Below, in pieces: positions 16,765-26,300 of a stretch of DNA of 36,017 nucleotides; the stretch's first letter is position 1, and each line of letters opens with the position of its first letter. The notes under the pieces are model-generated. The model made no database searches. It was not told where the DNA came from and worked only from the letters and a program-made list of their open reading frames with translations. A program made the position numbers and the translations under genes. This stretch comes from Bacillota bacterium. Its GTDB lineage: Bacteria > Bacillota > Clostridia > Peptostreptococcales > Anaerovoracaceae. Location of the stretch: assembly GCA_017432725.1 (NCBI GenBank), contig JAFRIQ010000058.1, positions 1 through 36,017 on the forward strand. Reading direction: 5' to 3'.

Positions 16765-16790
16765 AAAGCCGCCTTCCCGGGCGGCTTTTT
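16765..16790 (+). terminator. Terminator of the YdcF-like gene
   Basis: AAAGCCGCC (16765-16773) pairs with GGCGGCTTT (16780-16788) and runs into a T-tract. The convergent small gene ends at 16791, and the complementary side is also T-rich, so it may work in both directions. Confidence 0.87.
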
Positions 16791-16973
16791 CTAACTGTTG
16801 TCTATCATGGACTGGTCTCTTGCTTCGTCTATCTCTTCCTCGAAACCGGTGAGAGCGGCAAAAGGCGCGAACTGAGCGGCCCTGTCGTGGTTGCTCATGT
16901 GATGATGCTTGTCAGATACGTGGTGGGGCAGGTCGATTATATCTTCGTATTTATCCTTTTTTTTATCTTCCAT
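16791..16973 (-). CDS. Short YolD-like protein (Y-polymerase partner family)
   Basis: The 60-residue product contains the conserved block KYEDIIDLPHHVS followed by MSNHDRAAQFAPFAALTGF, which I know from clostridial YolD-like proteins usually encoded beside a Y-family DNA polymerase. Those proteins normally continue for another 50-70 residues; here the frame ends soon after the block with EEEIDEARDQSMIDNS, so this is a short form. ATG 16973 is chosen because the conserved block starts just after it and AGGG lies upstream; a longer reading to 17075 has no similarity. The likely partner polymerase is 10 kb away on the same strand (26688-28208). Confidence 0.8.
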   Translation of the reverse strand: MEDKKKDKYEDIIDLPHHVSDKHHHMSNHDRAAQFAPFAALTGFEEEIDEARDQSMIDNS

Positions 16974-17060
16974 AAAAATACCCTGTGTCACTTTGCAGTC
17001 ATTTTGCGTATATAGAATCCATAATGACGGATATATGCCCGGAAAGCTGTAACCAATGAA

Positions 17061-17089
17061 TTGAGTTTCCGTCACTTATATTGTATCAT
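17061..17089 (+). promoter_or_regulatory. Promoter of the tandem MacB-like operon
   Basis: TTGAGT (17061-17066) and TATCAT (17084-17089) are separated by 17 bp. AGGAGGG at 17102-17108 is the ribosome-binding site for ATG 17120. Confidence 0.6.
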
Positions 17090-17119
17090 ACCTTAAGTAT
17101 CAGGAGGGCATTCATATAT

Positions 17120-19426
17120 ATGCTTAGATTAAAAAACGTTTCCAAATTCTATTACTCCAACGGAGTGATAAGCAGCGGATTCACCAAAGTCAATCTCGAA
17201 CTTGAGAAGGGCGAATTCGTAGCCATCACCGGAGAAAGCGGAAGCGGTAAGTCAACTCTTCTCAACGTCATTTCCGGCCTCGATACCTACGAAGAAGGGG
17301 AAATGTACATAAACGGAGAAGAGACCAGCGCTTACAGTAACGCTGATTTCGAAAACTACCGCAGGAAGTACATAGCGAACATATACCAGAGCTTCAACCT
17401 CATAAACAGCTACACGGTATATCAGAACGTAGAGATGGTGCTCCTTCTTTCCAAGCTCAAGAGAAGGGAAAGAAGAGCCAGGATCATGGATATCCTTAAA
17501 AAGGTCGATCTGTACAAGTTCAGACACCAGAGAGCATCCAGGCTTTCCGGAGGACAGAAACAGAGAGTCGCCATAGCGAGGGCTCTTGTAAAGGATACTC
17601 CAATCATCGTAGCCGACGAACCTACCGGAAACCTTGACACTGCCGCGGCAGCCAACGTCATAGAGCTTCTGAGCCAGCTGGCTTCAGACAAACTGGTAGT
17701 GGTGGTCACCCATAACTACGAACAGGTCGAGCCCTACGTCACGAGAAAGATAACGATGCACGACGGCCGCATCACGGAGGATCTCAAGATAGACCATCCC
17801 AGGGCGGCTACAGGGGCTCCTGCGGAAGAGGGATCCGAAGACGTAAAACAGGAAGCCGCGCCTCAAAGACCCGTGGCGGAAGCCAGAGAAGGAAGAAAGC
17901 ATCTCAACATAATATCAAGAGTCAGACTGGGCATCAGGAACACGTTCAACCTGATACCCAAATTTCTGCTGCTCCTCTTCATATTCCTCTTCGTATCTGC
18001 CAGTGTGACGAGCCTTTATGCAAATATCAGGGAATCGAAGCACAACATGTCCATGCAGGGCTACAACTACTTTTTCAACAATACGGATGAGAAGAGGATA
18101 GTGATAAAGAAGTCGGACAAGAGTCCCATAAGCGCAGAGGATTTCGAAGCTCTGGCGGCCCTCGACAACGTGGATTCGATATTCAGGGACGACGTGCTCC
18201 TTGATACGAACATCAGCCTGCAGTGCGAAGAGAACGAAAAGTGGTACTACTTCAGCGGCAGAATGGTGGACGTTGGTTCTATGGGCCTGACCGACGAAGA
18301 TCTCACTTACGGAAGGATGCCTACGGAGCCCAACGAAGTGGTGGTCATCGGAAACAAAAACCATTACAACAACAACGAAGAGACGGCTGCGGACATGATG
18401 ACGGTCAAGTTCCAGCTCTGGGTCAACACCAATTACTCCTCCGAATCCATGCGCGACGATATGGTCGTCACGGGATTTCTCTTCAAGGAAAGCGATGACT
18501 ACAACTACACGATAGGAGCTTATCCCGAAGTTTTCGATTCGGTCAAGAGAGGCATCAACAGCAGTTTCAGTTCCACTACGGTCAGAGTCGCAGGCCAGGA
18601 ATTCAAGTCGGATCCCTGGGCTATGGCTAACAAGGTGGTGCCTTCGAACCGCGTGAGCAGAGGCTGCGCCATGGTATCTTCCGACTGGAACTATTTCTGG
18701 GAATGGCAGTGGGCTCCCGGACAGTACTTTAACGTTACCGTATCCAACCTTTATTACACGGATACCAAGTCCTTCTATATCGAGGACATATACTACCAGT
18801 GGAACTTCACCGAAAAGACGGGGTATTCCGACTATAACTGGAACAACGGAGTGATTCTTGTCAACTCGCAGGATTACTACGATTTCTTCGACAAGGACTG
18901 CTATCAGAGCAGCGTATTCGTAAAGGATCCCGAGAAGGTCAGAACGACCATATCGGCCCTTGAGGAAATGGGCTATGAGCCCCTTTACCTTCAGGATGCC
19001 CTTATGAATTACGACAGGACGTGGATGGTCATGAACGATATATTCAATACCCTCTGGTCATCGGGGCTGGTCCTGGTCCTCTTCTTCATAAGCTACTTCA
19101 TCGTAAAGCTCATCATGAAGTCCAGGAACGTATATTACGCCACGGTGCGTATGCTGGGAGGTTCGGCGGGAGACTGCCGCAGCCTCATAAGGATAGAACT
19201 TCTGATCATCCTCAATCTGGCGTTCTTCATAATGGCAGGCGCTATCTACGCCTCATACTTGGGGTACTACCAGTATGACTTCGTAGACGTCATACTCAAG
19301 TACCTTACGCTTAAGGACTACGCGATCCTTTACGCAGTGCTCAACCTCATGGCTCTCATAATATCCTCGAGATATTCGAGACAGCTGTTCAAGACGTCCG
19401 CCATGAACGTTTACAAGGAGGTGTAG
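17120..19426 (+). CDS. MacB-like ABC transporter, fused ATPase and FtsX permease (first subunit)
   Basis: The 768-residue protein has an N-terminal nucleotide-binding domain: Walker A GESGSGKS (38-45), LSGGQ (142-146), Walker B VADEPTG (Asp166, Glu167) and an H-loop His198. An Ala/Glu/Pro-rich linker (about 225-275) follows. The membrane part has the MacB topology: one helix at about 281-305, a large extracytoplasmic domain of about 340 residues rich in Tyr, Trp and Asn, then three helices near 647-668, 695-716 and 734-750. MacB-type mechanotransmitters move peptides, antibiotics or lipoproteins rather than transporting through a channel. ATG 17120 follows the Shine-Dalgarno; an ATG at 17081 overlaps the -10 region. 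The next gene starts 3 nt downstream. Confidence 0.92.
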   Translation: MLRLKNVSKFYYSNGVISSGFTKVNLELEKGEFVAITGESGSGKSTLLNVISGLDTYEEGEMYINGEETSAYSNADFENYRRKYIANIYQSFNLINSYTVYQNVEMVLLLSKLKRRERRARIMDILKKVDLYKFRHQRASRLSGGQKQRVAIARALVKDTPIIVADEPTGNLDTAAAANVIELLSQLASDKLVVVVTHNYEQVEPYVTRKITMHDGRITEDLKIDHPRAATGAPAEEGSEDVKQEAAPQRPVAEAREGRKHLNIISRVRLGIRNTFNLIPKFLLLLFIFLFVSASVTSLYANIRESKHNMSMQGYNYFFNNTDEKRIVIKKSDKSPISAEDFEALAALDNVDSIFRDDVLLDTNISLQCEENEKWYYFSGRMVDVGSMGLTDEDLTYGRMPTEPNEVVVIGNKNHYNNNEETAADMMTVKFQLWVNTNYSSESMRDDMVVTGFLFKESDDYNYTIGAYPEVFDSVKRGINSSFSSTTVRVAGQEFKSDPWAMANKVVPSNRVSRGCAMVSSDWNYFWEWQWAPGQYFNVTVSNLYYTDTKSFYIEDIYYQWNFTEKTGYSDYNWNNGVILVNSQDYYDFFDKDCYQSSVFVKDPEKVRTTISALEEMGYEPLYLQDALMNYDRTWMVMNDIFNTLWSSGLVLVLFFISYFIVKLIMKSRNVYYATVRMLGGSAGDCRSLIRIELLIILNLAFFIMAGAIYASYLGYYQYDFVDVILKYLTLKDYAILYAVLNLMALIISSRYSRQLFKTSAMNVYKEV

Positions 19427-19429
19427 GTC

Positions 19430-21859
19430 ATGATCGAAGTAGTAAAAGCAAAGAAATACTATAACCGTTTCAAGAGAAACAGAGTAACGGCCATCGACAA
19501 CACCACTCTCTCCTTCGGAGACAGCGGTCTCGTGGCCATACTGGGCAACTCCGGTTCGGGAAAGACCACTCTCCTCAACATGATAGGAGGTCTCGACAGA
19601 CCGGATTCCGGAAAGATCTTCGTCAACGGAAAGAGGATGAACGGGCTCTTCTCCGGACATACTGACAATATACGAAACAAGAACATTGGCTACATCTTCC
19701 AGAACTATCATCTGGTAGACGATATGACGGTCTTCGACAACGTGGCTCTGCCTCTCAGGATGCTCGGTGTCAGGAAGAAAGACAAATTAAGAGAAAACGT
19801 CAATTACGCTCTGGAAAAAGTAGGCCTTTACAGATACCGCAACCGTCCGGCTACGGCTCTTTCCGGCGGCGAACGCCAGAGGGTCGGCATAGCGAGAGCC
19901 ATAGTCAAGAACCCGGGGATCATCATAGCAGACGAGCCTACGGGAAACCTCGATTCCGGCAACTCTCTGGAGGTCATGAACATCATCAAGACCATTTCCA
20001 AGGAGAAGCTTGTCATCCTGGTCACCCATGAAAGGGATCTGGCTGAGTTCTACGCAGACCGCATCATCGAGATAGTCGACGGAAAAGTCGTGAATGACTA
20101 TGTGAACGAAAGGGATGAAGCCCTCGATTACCGCATAGACAACCATATCTATCTCAAGGATTTCGAGACTCATGAAAGCGGAAACGCCGGCGGACTCAAC
20201 CTTTCCTTCTATTCCGATAACAGCACAAATCTGGACGTGACTTTGGTCCTCAGGAACGGTAACCTTTACATCCAGACCAACGGGAAGAAGACAGAAGTAG
20301 TCGACGACGATTCAGCCATCGAGTTCATAGACGATCACTATCACGCGCTGTCCAAAGAAGAGGCGGAGAAGAACAACTTCGACTACTCGAAGCTTGATAC
20401 GGGTCTCAAGAGACTCAGATATCACTCTATTTACAATATATTCAGTCTCTTCGTGAACGGTGTTAAGAAGATACTGAACTATCCGATACTGAAGAAGCTG
20501 CTGCTCCTGGGATTCGTGGCGTCGTCCATGTTCATAATGTACTCTGCATCCAGCGTTCTTGGCATCAATACGGTGACGGACGATGAGTTCATCCAGGAGA
20601 ACAAATACAACTTAAGGGTAAGTACAAACAAAAACACCGTCGAAGAGTTCATCGAAACAGAGAACTTGGAATCGGTCAGATACGTCATGCCGGGAACTGG
20701 CAAGGTGTCTCTCACCTTCGACTACAGCAACTACTATTATCAGACCAGCAACGCTTCGGATAACATTTCCGCATCTCTGGCAGGCACGTCGCTCATAGAC
20801 GAGACCATGCTGGTTGCGGGAAGGATGCCTGAGAACGAATACGAGATGGTGATAGACAAGCTCGTATTTAAGAGCAACAATACCTTCGACTACGGGAACG
20901 CCGTGATGGTAGGTCTTAAAGACGCCGAAGACTTCATAGGCAAAGAGTGCGCAATGGGCCAGAATCCCAAGAAGTTCACCATAGTCGGCGTTGTGGACCA
21001 GCTTTCGCCCAGCGTCTATGCTCCAGACGAGTACCTTTTCGATATCATCATGAGGAGCGGTCTCGAAGGCGGTAACTACGGCGATGAGAACAACACGGCC
21101 AACGTATCTCCCATCAGCGAATCCAAGGGACTTGAAATAGTCTACGGAAGGATGCCGACCGGTCTTTATGAGGTCATCCTTCCTGAAGACTACGTGTATT
21201 CCTACTGGCTCGAATGGAGATATCCGGGAACCATCAACGGCAAGAGCCTTTGGGTGGTAGGATTCTACAGAAGCTCAAAAGACAGCGCGGTCTTCGTTTC
21301 CGACGAGTGCTACAGATACAAATACATATCTACAACGTCTAACATGACCCTGGTACCCGAGGACAAGGACGCAGTGATGATGCACTTCCAGGAACACGGG
21401 AAAGAGATAACGGATACCTTTGACGTCGCCGAAAGGGACTACAAAGCGGGAATAAAGGACGAAGTGAAGAGGACCATGATCATAGCTGCCATAGTCCTGG
21501 CCATTTCCCTGGTCGAGATCTTCCTCATGCTCAGATCCTCATTCCTCTCCAGGGTGAAGGAAGTGGGTACACTGCGCGCCATAGGCTTAAAGAAATCCGA
21601 CGTATACAAGATGTTCCTGGGCGAGATACTGGTCATAACCTTCATATCTTCGACGCTGGGATTCGCCGTAATGGGATACGTGCTGCACAGCCTGACCCAG
21701 TATGCGTTCTTCGCGAACCAGTACGTGTTCGATGAGAGAGTCATACTCATATCCGTGGCCATAGTGTACGTGTCCAATATACTTTTCGGACTGCTGCCGG
21801 TGTTCTTCACCATGCGGAAGACCCCGGCCAAGATACTGTCGAGGACCGACGTGGATTGA
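19430..21859 (+). CDS. MacB-like ABC transporter, fused ATPase and FtsX permease (second subunit)
   Basis: The 809-residue protein parallels its upstream neighbour. The ATPase domain has Walker A GNSGSGKT (39-46), LSGGE (144-148), Walker B IADEPTG (Asp168, Glu169) and His200. It differs in having about 120 residues between the ATPase and the first membrane helix, with a beta-rich stretch (NLSFYSDNSTNLDVTLVLRNG) that may be a small cytoplasmic domain. The first helix is near 355-377; the last three are near 683-704, 736-757 and 770-793, with an FtsX motif VKEVGTLRAIGLKKSDV. A heterodimer with the preceding protein is likely because MacB functions as a dimer and the genes are 3 nt apart. An AAGGAGGTG ribosome-binding site and terminator are present. 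Confidence 0.92.
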   Translation: MIEVVKAKKYYNRFKRNRVTAIDNTTLSFGDSGLVAILGNSGSGKTTLLNMIGGLDRPDSGKIFVNGKRMNGLFSGHTDNIRNKNIGYIFQNYHLVDDMTVFDNVALPLRMLGVRKKDKLRENVNYALEKVGLYRYRNRPATALSGGERQRVGIARAIVKNPGIIIADEPTGNLDSGNSLEVMNIIKTISKEKLVILVTHERDLAEFYADRIIEIVDGKVVNDYVNERDEALDYRIDNHIYLKDFETHESGNAGGLNLSFYSDNSTNLDVTLVLRNGNLYIQTNGKKTEVVDDDSAIEFIDDHYHALSKEEAEKNNFDYSKLDTGLKRLRYHSIYNIFSLFVNGVKKILNYPILKKLLLLGFVASSMFIMYSASSVLGINTVTDDEFIQENKYNLRVSTNKNTVEEFIETENLESVRYVMPGTGKVSLTFDYSNYYYQTSNASDNISASLAGTSLIDETMLVAGRMPENEYEMVIDKLVFKSNNTFDYGNAVMVGLKDAEDFIGKECAMGQNPKKFTIVGVVDQLSPSVYAPDEYLFDIIMRSGLEGGNYGDENNTANVSPISESKGLEIVYGRMPTGLYEVILPEDYVYSYWLEWRYPGTINGKSLWVVGFYRSSKDSAVFVSDECYRYKYISTTSNMTLVPEDKDAVMMHFQEHGKEITDTFDVAERDYKAGIKDEVKRTMIIAAIVLAISLVEIFLMLRSSFLSRVKEVGTLRAIGLKKSDVYKMFLGEILVITFISSTLGFAVMGYVLHSLTQYAFFANQYVFDERVILISVAIVYVSNILFGLLPVFFTMRKTPAKILSRTDVD

Positions 21860-21873
21860 TCACAGTTTTTTCA

Positions 21874-21899
21874 GCCTCCGCAAATGCGGGGGCTTTTTT
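21874..21899 (+). terminator. Terminator of the tandem MacB-like operon
   Basis: GCCTCCGC (21874-21881) pairs with GCGGGGGC (21886-21893), with one G-U pair, and is followed by six T residues. Confidence 0.88.
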
Positions 21900-21909
21900 G
21901 TACATATAT

Positions 21910-21927
21910 AGTAAACAGCAGTTTACT
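21910..21927 (+). promoter_or_regulatory. Palindromic operator, probably for the adjacent TetR regulator
   Basis: AGTAAAC-AGCA-GTTTACT is an 18-bp inverted repeat with perfect 7-bp arms. Its right arm supplies the sequence TTTACT (21922-21927), which can act as a -35 box. A further half-site, GTTTACTGTT, occurs at about 21967-21976, immediately before the tetR start codon. This arrangement fits autorepression. Confidence 0.65.
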
Positions 21928-21950
21928 TTTGGCAAAACTTGTATTACAAT
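21922..21950 (+). promoter_or_regulatory. Promoter of the tetR-ABC operon
   Basis: TTTACT (21922-21927) and TACAAT (21945-21950) are 17 bp apart; the -35 box lies inside the palindrome. An alternative is TTGGCA (21929-21934) with TAATAA (21952-21957). Either places the operator over the promoter. Confidence 0.6.
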
Positions 21951-21976
21951 TTAATAATGAACGGGGGTTTACTGTT

Positions 21977-22606
21977 ATGCAGACTTTAAAAGACGACGTA
22001 AGAGAGCGCATAGTCGATTCCGCCAAGGCGGAATTCCTCGAAAAAGGCATAGACAAGGCGAGCATGCGAGATATCGCCGCGGGCAGTAATATGACCGTGG
22101 GGAATCTCTACAGGTATTTCAGGAACAAAGAGGAACTGAACTCCTTCATAGTGGGGGAGACCCTTTCTGAGATCAACCGCCTGGTCATGGAAAAGTCCAG
22201 CAATACGGTCAGCATAAACGACCGCGACATGGATATAAATCTGACTGTATCCCAGTATGCGGACGTATTGGACGATCTGGCAGACGAGCTTGTTGACATA
22301 TACAAAAAGCATAAAGTGGAATTCAACATACTCATGATGCATTCGAAACTCAACGACAGCATCACGGACTGGTTCGCAGACCTCATCAAACACATAATCA
22401 AGAGCAATTACGGTCTCGACGAATACGACAGGCAGATAGGGGTACTGTCCCACGGCTACGCCGTATCCGTTTTCGCCGGCATAAAGGATATATTCAGACA
22501 TGCCGACGTGGAGACAGATTCTCTTAAAAACATGATCAAGATATTCTTCAGATCATATATAAACAACCTTTCGGCAGACTTCAGCTTGGCTTTGGGAGAA
22601 AAGTAA
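21977..22606 (+). CDS. TetR-family transcriptional regulator
   Basis: The 209-residue protein has a TetR-type N-terminal helix-turn-helix: RERIVDSAKAEFLEKG, then ASMRDIAAGSNMTVGNLYRYFRNKEEL, the usual recognition-helix region. The ligand-binding C-terminal domain is not assignable to a subfamily. ATG 21977 is chosen because GGGGG lies about 9 nt upstream; a longer frame starting at 21884 runs through the previous terminator and the promoter. The ABC genes follow with 1-nt spacing, so the regulator is the first gene of the operon it probably controls. Confidence 0.93.
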   Translation: MQTLKDDVRERIVDSAKAEFLEKGIDKASMRDIAAGSNMTVGNLYRYFRNKEELNSFIVGETLSEINRLVMEKSSNTVSINDRDMDINLTVSQYADVLDDLADELVDIYKKHKVEFNILMMHSKLNDSITDWFADLIKHIIKSNYGLDEYDRQIGVLSHGYAVSVFAGIKDIFRHADVETDSLKNMIKIFFRSYINNLSADFSLALGEK

Positions 22607-22607
22607 A

Positions 22608-23309
22608 GTGGCATTCATAGAGTTCAAAAACGTTTCCAAGATATATCACATGGGCGAAGTGGAGATCAAAGCCCTGGACGACATTTCCTTCGAAATAGAA
22701 AAAGGCGAGTTCGTCGTGGTCCTGGGAGCCAGCGGCGCCGGCAAGACCACCATACTCAACATACTGGGCGGTATGGATACTTCCACCAAGGGAGAGATAA
22801 TAATCGACGGGGAAGACATAGCCGGATATACGGAAAAGCAGCTCACCGATTACAGGAGATTCGACATAGGATTCGTATTCCAGTTCTACAACCTGGTACA
22901 GAACCTTACGGCAAAAGAAAACGTAGACCTGGCTCTTCAGATATCCAAGGACCCTCTGGATTCGAGGACAGTCCTTGGCATGGTCGGCCTTAAAAACAGG
23001 ATGAACAACTTCCCGTCCCAGCTTTCCGGAGGCGAGCAGCAAAGAGTCGCCATAGCAAGAGCGGTCGCAAAGAACCCCAAGCTTCTCCTTTGCGACGAGC
23101 CTACGGGCGCCCTTGACTACGTTACGGGCAAACAGGTCCTTAAGGTGCTTCAGGATATGAACAGGAATCACGGGATGACCGTTGTAATGATCACCCATAA
23201 CGGCGCTCTTGCCGATATGGGCGAAAAGATCATAAGAGTAAAAAGCGGAAAAATAGAGTCCGTAGAGATAAACGAAAACCCGAAGAAGGTAGAGGATATA
23301 GAGTACTGA
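22608..23309 (+). CDS. LolD/MacB-type ABC transporter ATP-binding protein
   Basis: The 233-residue ATPase has Walker A GASGAGKT (residues 40-47), LSGGE (139-143), Walker [13 protein letters not shown] (Asp163, Glu164) and [12 protein letters not shown] after the H-loop. It is of the LolD/FtsE/MacB group that partners with FtsX-type permeases. The start is GTG at 22608, one base after the tetR stop, with GGGAGAA at the end of tetR as ribosome-binding site. Its stop overlaps the start of the permease gene by one base, so the three genes are translationally coupled. Confidence 0.94.
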   Translation: MAFIEFKNVSKIYHMGEVEIKALDDISFEIEKGEFVVVLGASGAGKTTILNILGGMDTSTKGEIIIDGEDIAGYTEKQLTDYRRFDIGFVFQFYNLVQNLTAKENVDLALQISKDPLDSRTVLGMVGLKNRMNNFPSQLSGGEQQRVAIARAVAKNPKLLLCDEPTGALDYVTGKQVLKVLQDMNRNHGMTVVMITHNGALADMGEKIIRVKSGKIESVEINENPKKVEDIEY

Positions 23310-26300
23310 TGTTCCATAAGGATACCCTGAGGCTCATAAAACATACTTTCAACAGATTCTTCTCGCTGTTCATGATGGTCCTGATCGGCGTGGCTTTTAT
23401 GATGGGACTTTTCTCGACCAAGTCCATCATGAAGGAGAGCGTAGACGCCTTCAATGACGAATACAGCCTTCAGGACGTTCAGCTCTATTCCTCCTACGGT
23501 TTTGACGACGATGACGTGAAAGAGATCAAAAAACAGCCCGTCGTGGACAAGGTGTTCGCATCGAAGACCGTGGACTGCTACTGCAGGGGAGAAAAGGGAA
23601 GCAGCGCAGTCGCAAGGGTGGAGGAGATCGAAAGGAACGTCAACGGTATCCAGCTTGTGGACGGAAGAATGCCGCAGAAGGAAGACGAGATACTGCTTCT
23701 TTATGCCAGCGTATACCCGTCGGTCTATCCCATAGGCAGCAGGATACATCTTTATCTCGAAAAAGACGACCTGTCAGAGTCTCTGGCCGTGACCGAATAC
23801 ACCATAGTCGGTTTCGTGCAGTCTCCGGCATATATATCCAAGGCGCTCGGATCCAGCAATCTCGACAATATGGAGCTGGATCTGGTCCTTTACGTGCCTT
23901 CTTCCAATTTCCTTCAGGATTACTATACGACGGTATCCCTTACCCTGGACGGAGCGTCGGAGTACATATCCTACACGGACGAATACGACGCGTATGCAGA
24001 GGATAAGCTCAGGGATATAGAAAATTTCGCTGCGGTCCAGCAGGAGTTCAGAAAAGCCAAGATAAAGGACGAATACGAAGAAGAACTGGAAAAGGGCGAA
24101 GCGGAATTCGAAGAAAAGAAAGCCGAAGGGCAGAAACAGCTTGACGATGCTAAAAAGCAGCTCGACGACGCCAATGTCAAGATCATCATGGGCGAGCTTC
24201 AGATAGATTCGAATCAGACCACTTTGGATGCATCCAGGCAGAAGCTCGAGGAATCGGAAAAGCTGCTCAATGAAAAACAGAAGATCCTGGACGACGCCGT
24301 GGCTCAGGTGGAGGAGGCGGACGAAGGGGGCAGGAGCTTCGACGAGATCTATGACCAGGTATCCGCAATGTACAACGTATACGTGATGCTGAAGACCGTG
24401 AAAACTACGTATCCGGAGACTGAAGAGGATATAAGCGTGGCGAGGCTCGAGGAAGAGAACGCTTCCATAAACGCGCGTATAGAAGAAAACAACAGCGAGA
24501 TAGCTCAGCTTGAATCGGAGCTTTCATCTCTCGATCCTGGTTCCCCGTCCTATGCATCTGAAAGCGCGAGAATAAACAGCAGGATAAGCGTGCTGAGAGC
24601 TGATAATGCAGATCTTCAGACTCAGTACGATAATAACGAAAGGGCTATAGCCTATCTCAGGGCAGCAGGTCTTGGGGGATATTCCGGAAACATACAGGAC
24701 ATAATGGACGGCATAGACGAAGCGGCCGGGGGATCTATAGAAGATACCTACGCCCAGATCAACGCCCTTAAGGAAGCCAGGGATAAACTGGACGAAGGAA
24801 GGCAGCAGCTGGAAGACGGCAAGGCTCAGATAAGAGACGGCCAGCAGCAGCTGGATGATGCAAGATATACTCTGGCAGTATCGAAGGAAGAATACGAAAA
24901 AGGACTCAAGGATTACGAAAAGGGTCTTTATGATTTTGAAATAGAGATAGAAAAGGCTGAGAGCGAGCTGAAAAAGGCGAGGCAGGACCTTGAGGACCTT
25001 CCAGACGCTTCATGGATGATACTTGACCGCAAAAGTCATTATTCCAGCTATATGTACAGGTCCAGCGCCGATCAGATGGGCACCATAGGTACGGCTATGC
25101 CCATACTTTTCTTCCTGGTCGCAGCTCTTGTTTCCATGACTACGATGACGAGGCTCATAGACGAGCAGAGAGGCCAGATAGGGATATTCAGAGCCCTAGG
25201 CTTTTCCAACGGAGCCATAGTATCCAAATACGCCATCTATTCGCTTCTTGCGAGCCTTTCGGGAAGCGTCTTCGGAGTGGCGGCAGGCATGGCCATATTC
25301 CCGACTGTCATATACAATACTTGGCGGCTCATGTACTTGCTTCCGCCGATGAAGATCATCATCAAACTGCCGATACTTCTGATCTGCGTGTTTTCGTTTA
25401 GCCTGCTTCTCGTAAGCATAAGCACGATGGTCGTTATGAAGACGCTCAAGGAAATGCCTTCGCAGCTTATGAGACCAAAAGCGCCGAAGAGCGCAAAGCC
25501 CGTATTCCTGGAAAAGATCCATCCCTTATGGAACAGGCTGTCCTTCACTTCGAAGATCACTGCAAGGAACATAATAAGGTACAAGATGAGATTCTTCATG
25601 ACGGTCATAGGCGTCGCAGGCTGCACGAGCCTGCTGGTCCTGGGCTGGGGTATCAAGGATTCCATAGGAGACATCATCAACGTGCAGTTCGGGCGCATCT
25701 TTGCCTATGACTATACGATAAATATAGAGGACGACAGGAACATAGACGAGTTTGTGGACGTGCTCGAGGAGAATATGGACAACAGGTACGTCGTGCCCGT
25801 CATGACATATATGACGAAGCTCTACGGAGGTAAGAACGACGACCAGACTATGACAGCTTACGTCGTAGATGCAAGGGACGCGGCAGGAGTCCTGGGACTT
25901 AAGGATCCGGTTGGAAAAACAGATATATATCTCGGCAACGGAGGAGTCATAGTATCGCAGAAATTCGCAGATACGAACAAAATCAAAAAAGGCGACACTA
26001 TAACAATAGAATCCAAACTTGGCGTCAAGGCTCAGGTCGTTGTATCCGATATATGCGAAATGTATTTCCAGCACTACGTGTTCATATCGGACGTATACTA
26101 CAGGAACACGTTCGGCGAAAACGTTCACCCGACAGAGATCGCCGTGTCAACTACCGACGGAGAAACCATGGTAAAGGACGCCAGGGGGATAGAGGGTTTC
26201 GTATCGGCCGTAGACTTCAGCGCCCTCATCAACACCTTCCAGAATATGATCAACGCTCTGGACTACATCATCCTTGTCATAATCATAACTGCCGGAGCCT

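Noticed and set aside
17081..17119. A 13-codon longer start for the first MacB-like protein
   Set aside because: The ATG at 17081 falls in the promoter -10 region, while ATG 17120 follows an AGGAGG sequence and begins the conserved ATPase domain.
21884..21976. A longer TetR protein starting at 21884
   Set aside because: It would read through the preceding terminator, the palindrome and the promoter; the conserved domain begins at ATG 21977.
24061..25010. Repeated sequence in the FtsX permease considered as a DNA tandem repeat
   Set aside because: The repetition is at the level of heptad-like amino acid patterns; the codons differ, so it is protein structure rather than a DNA repeat.
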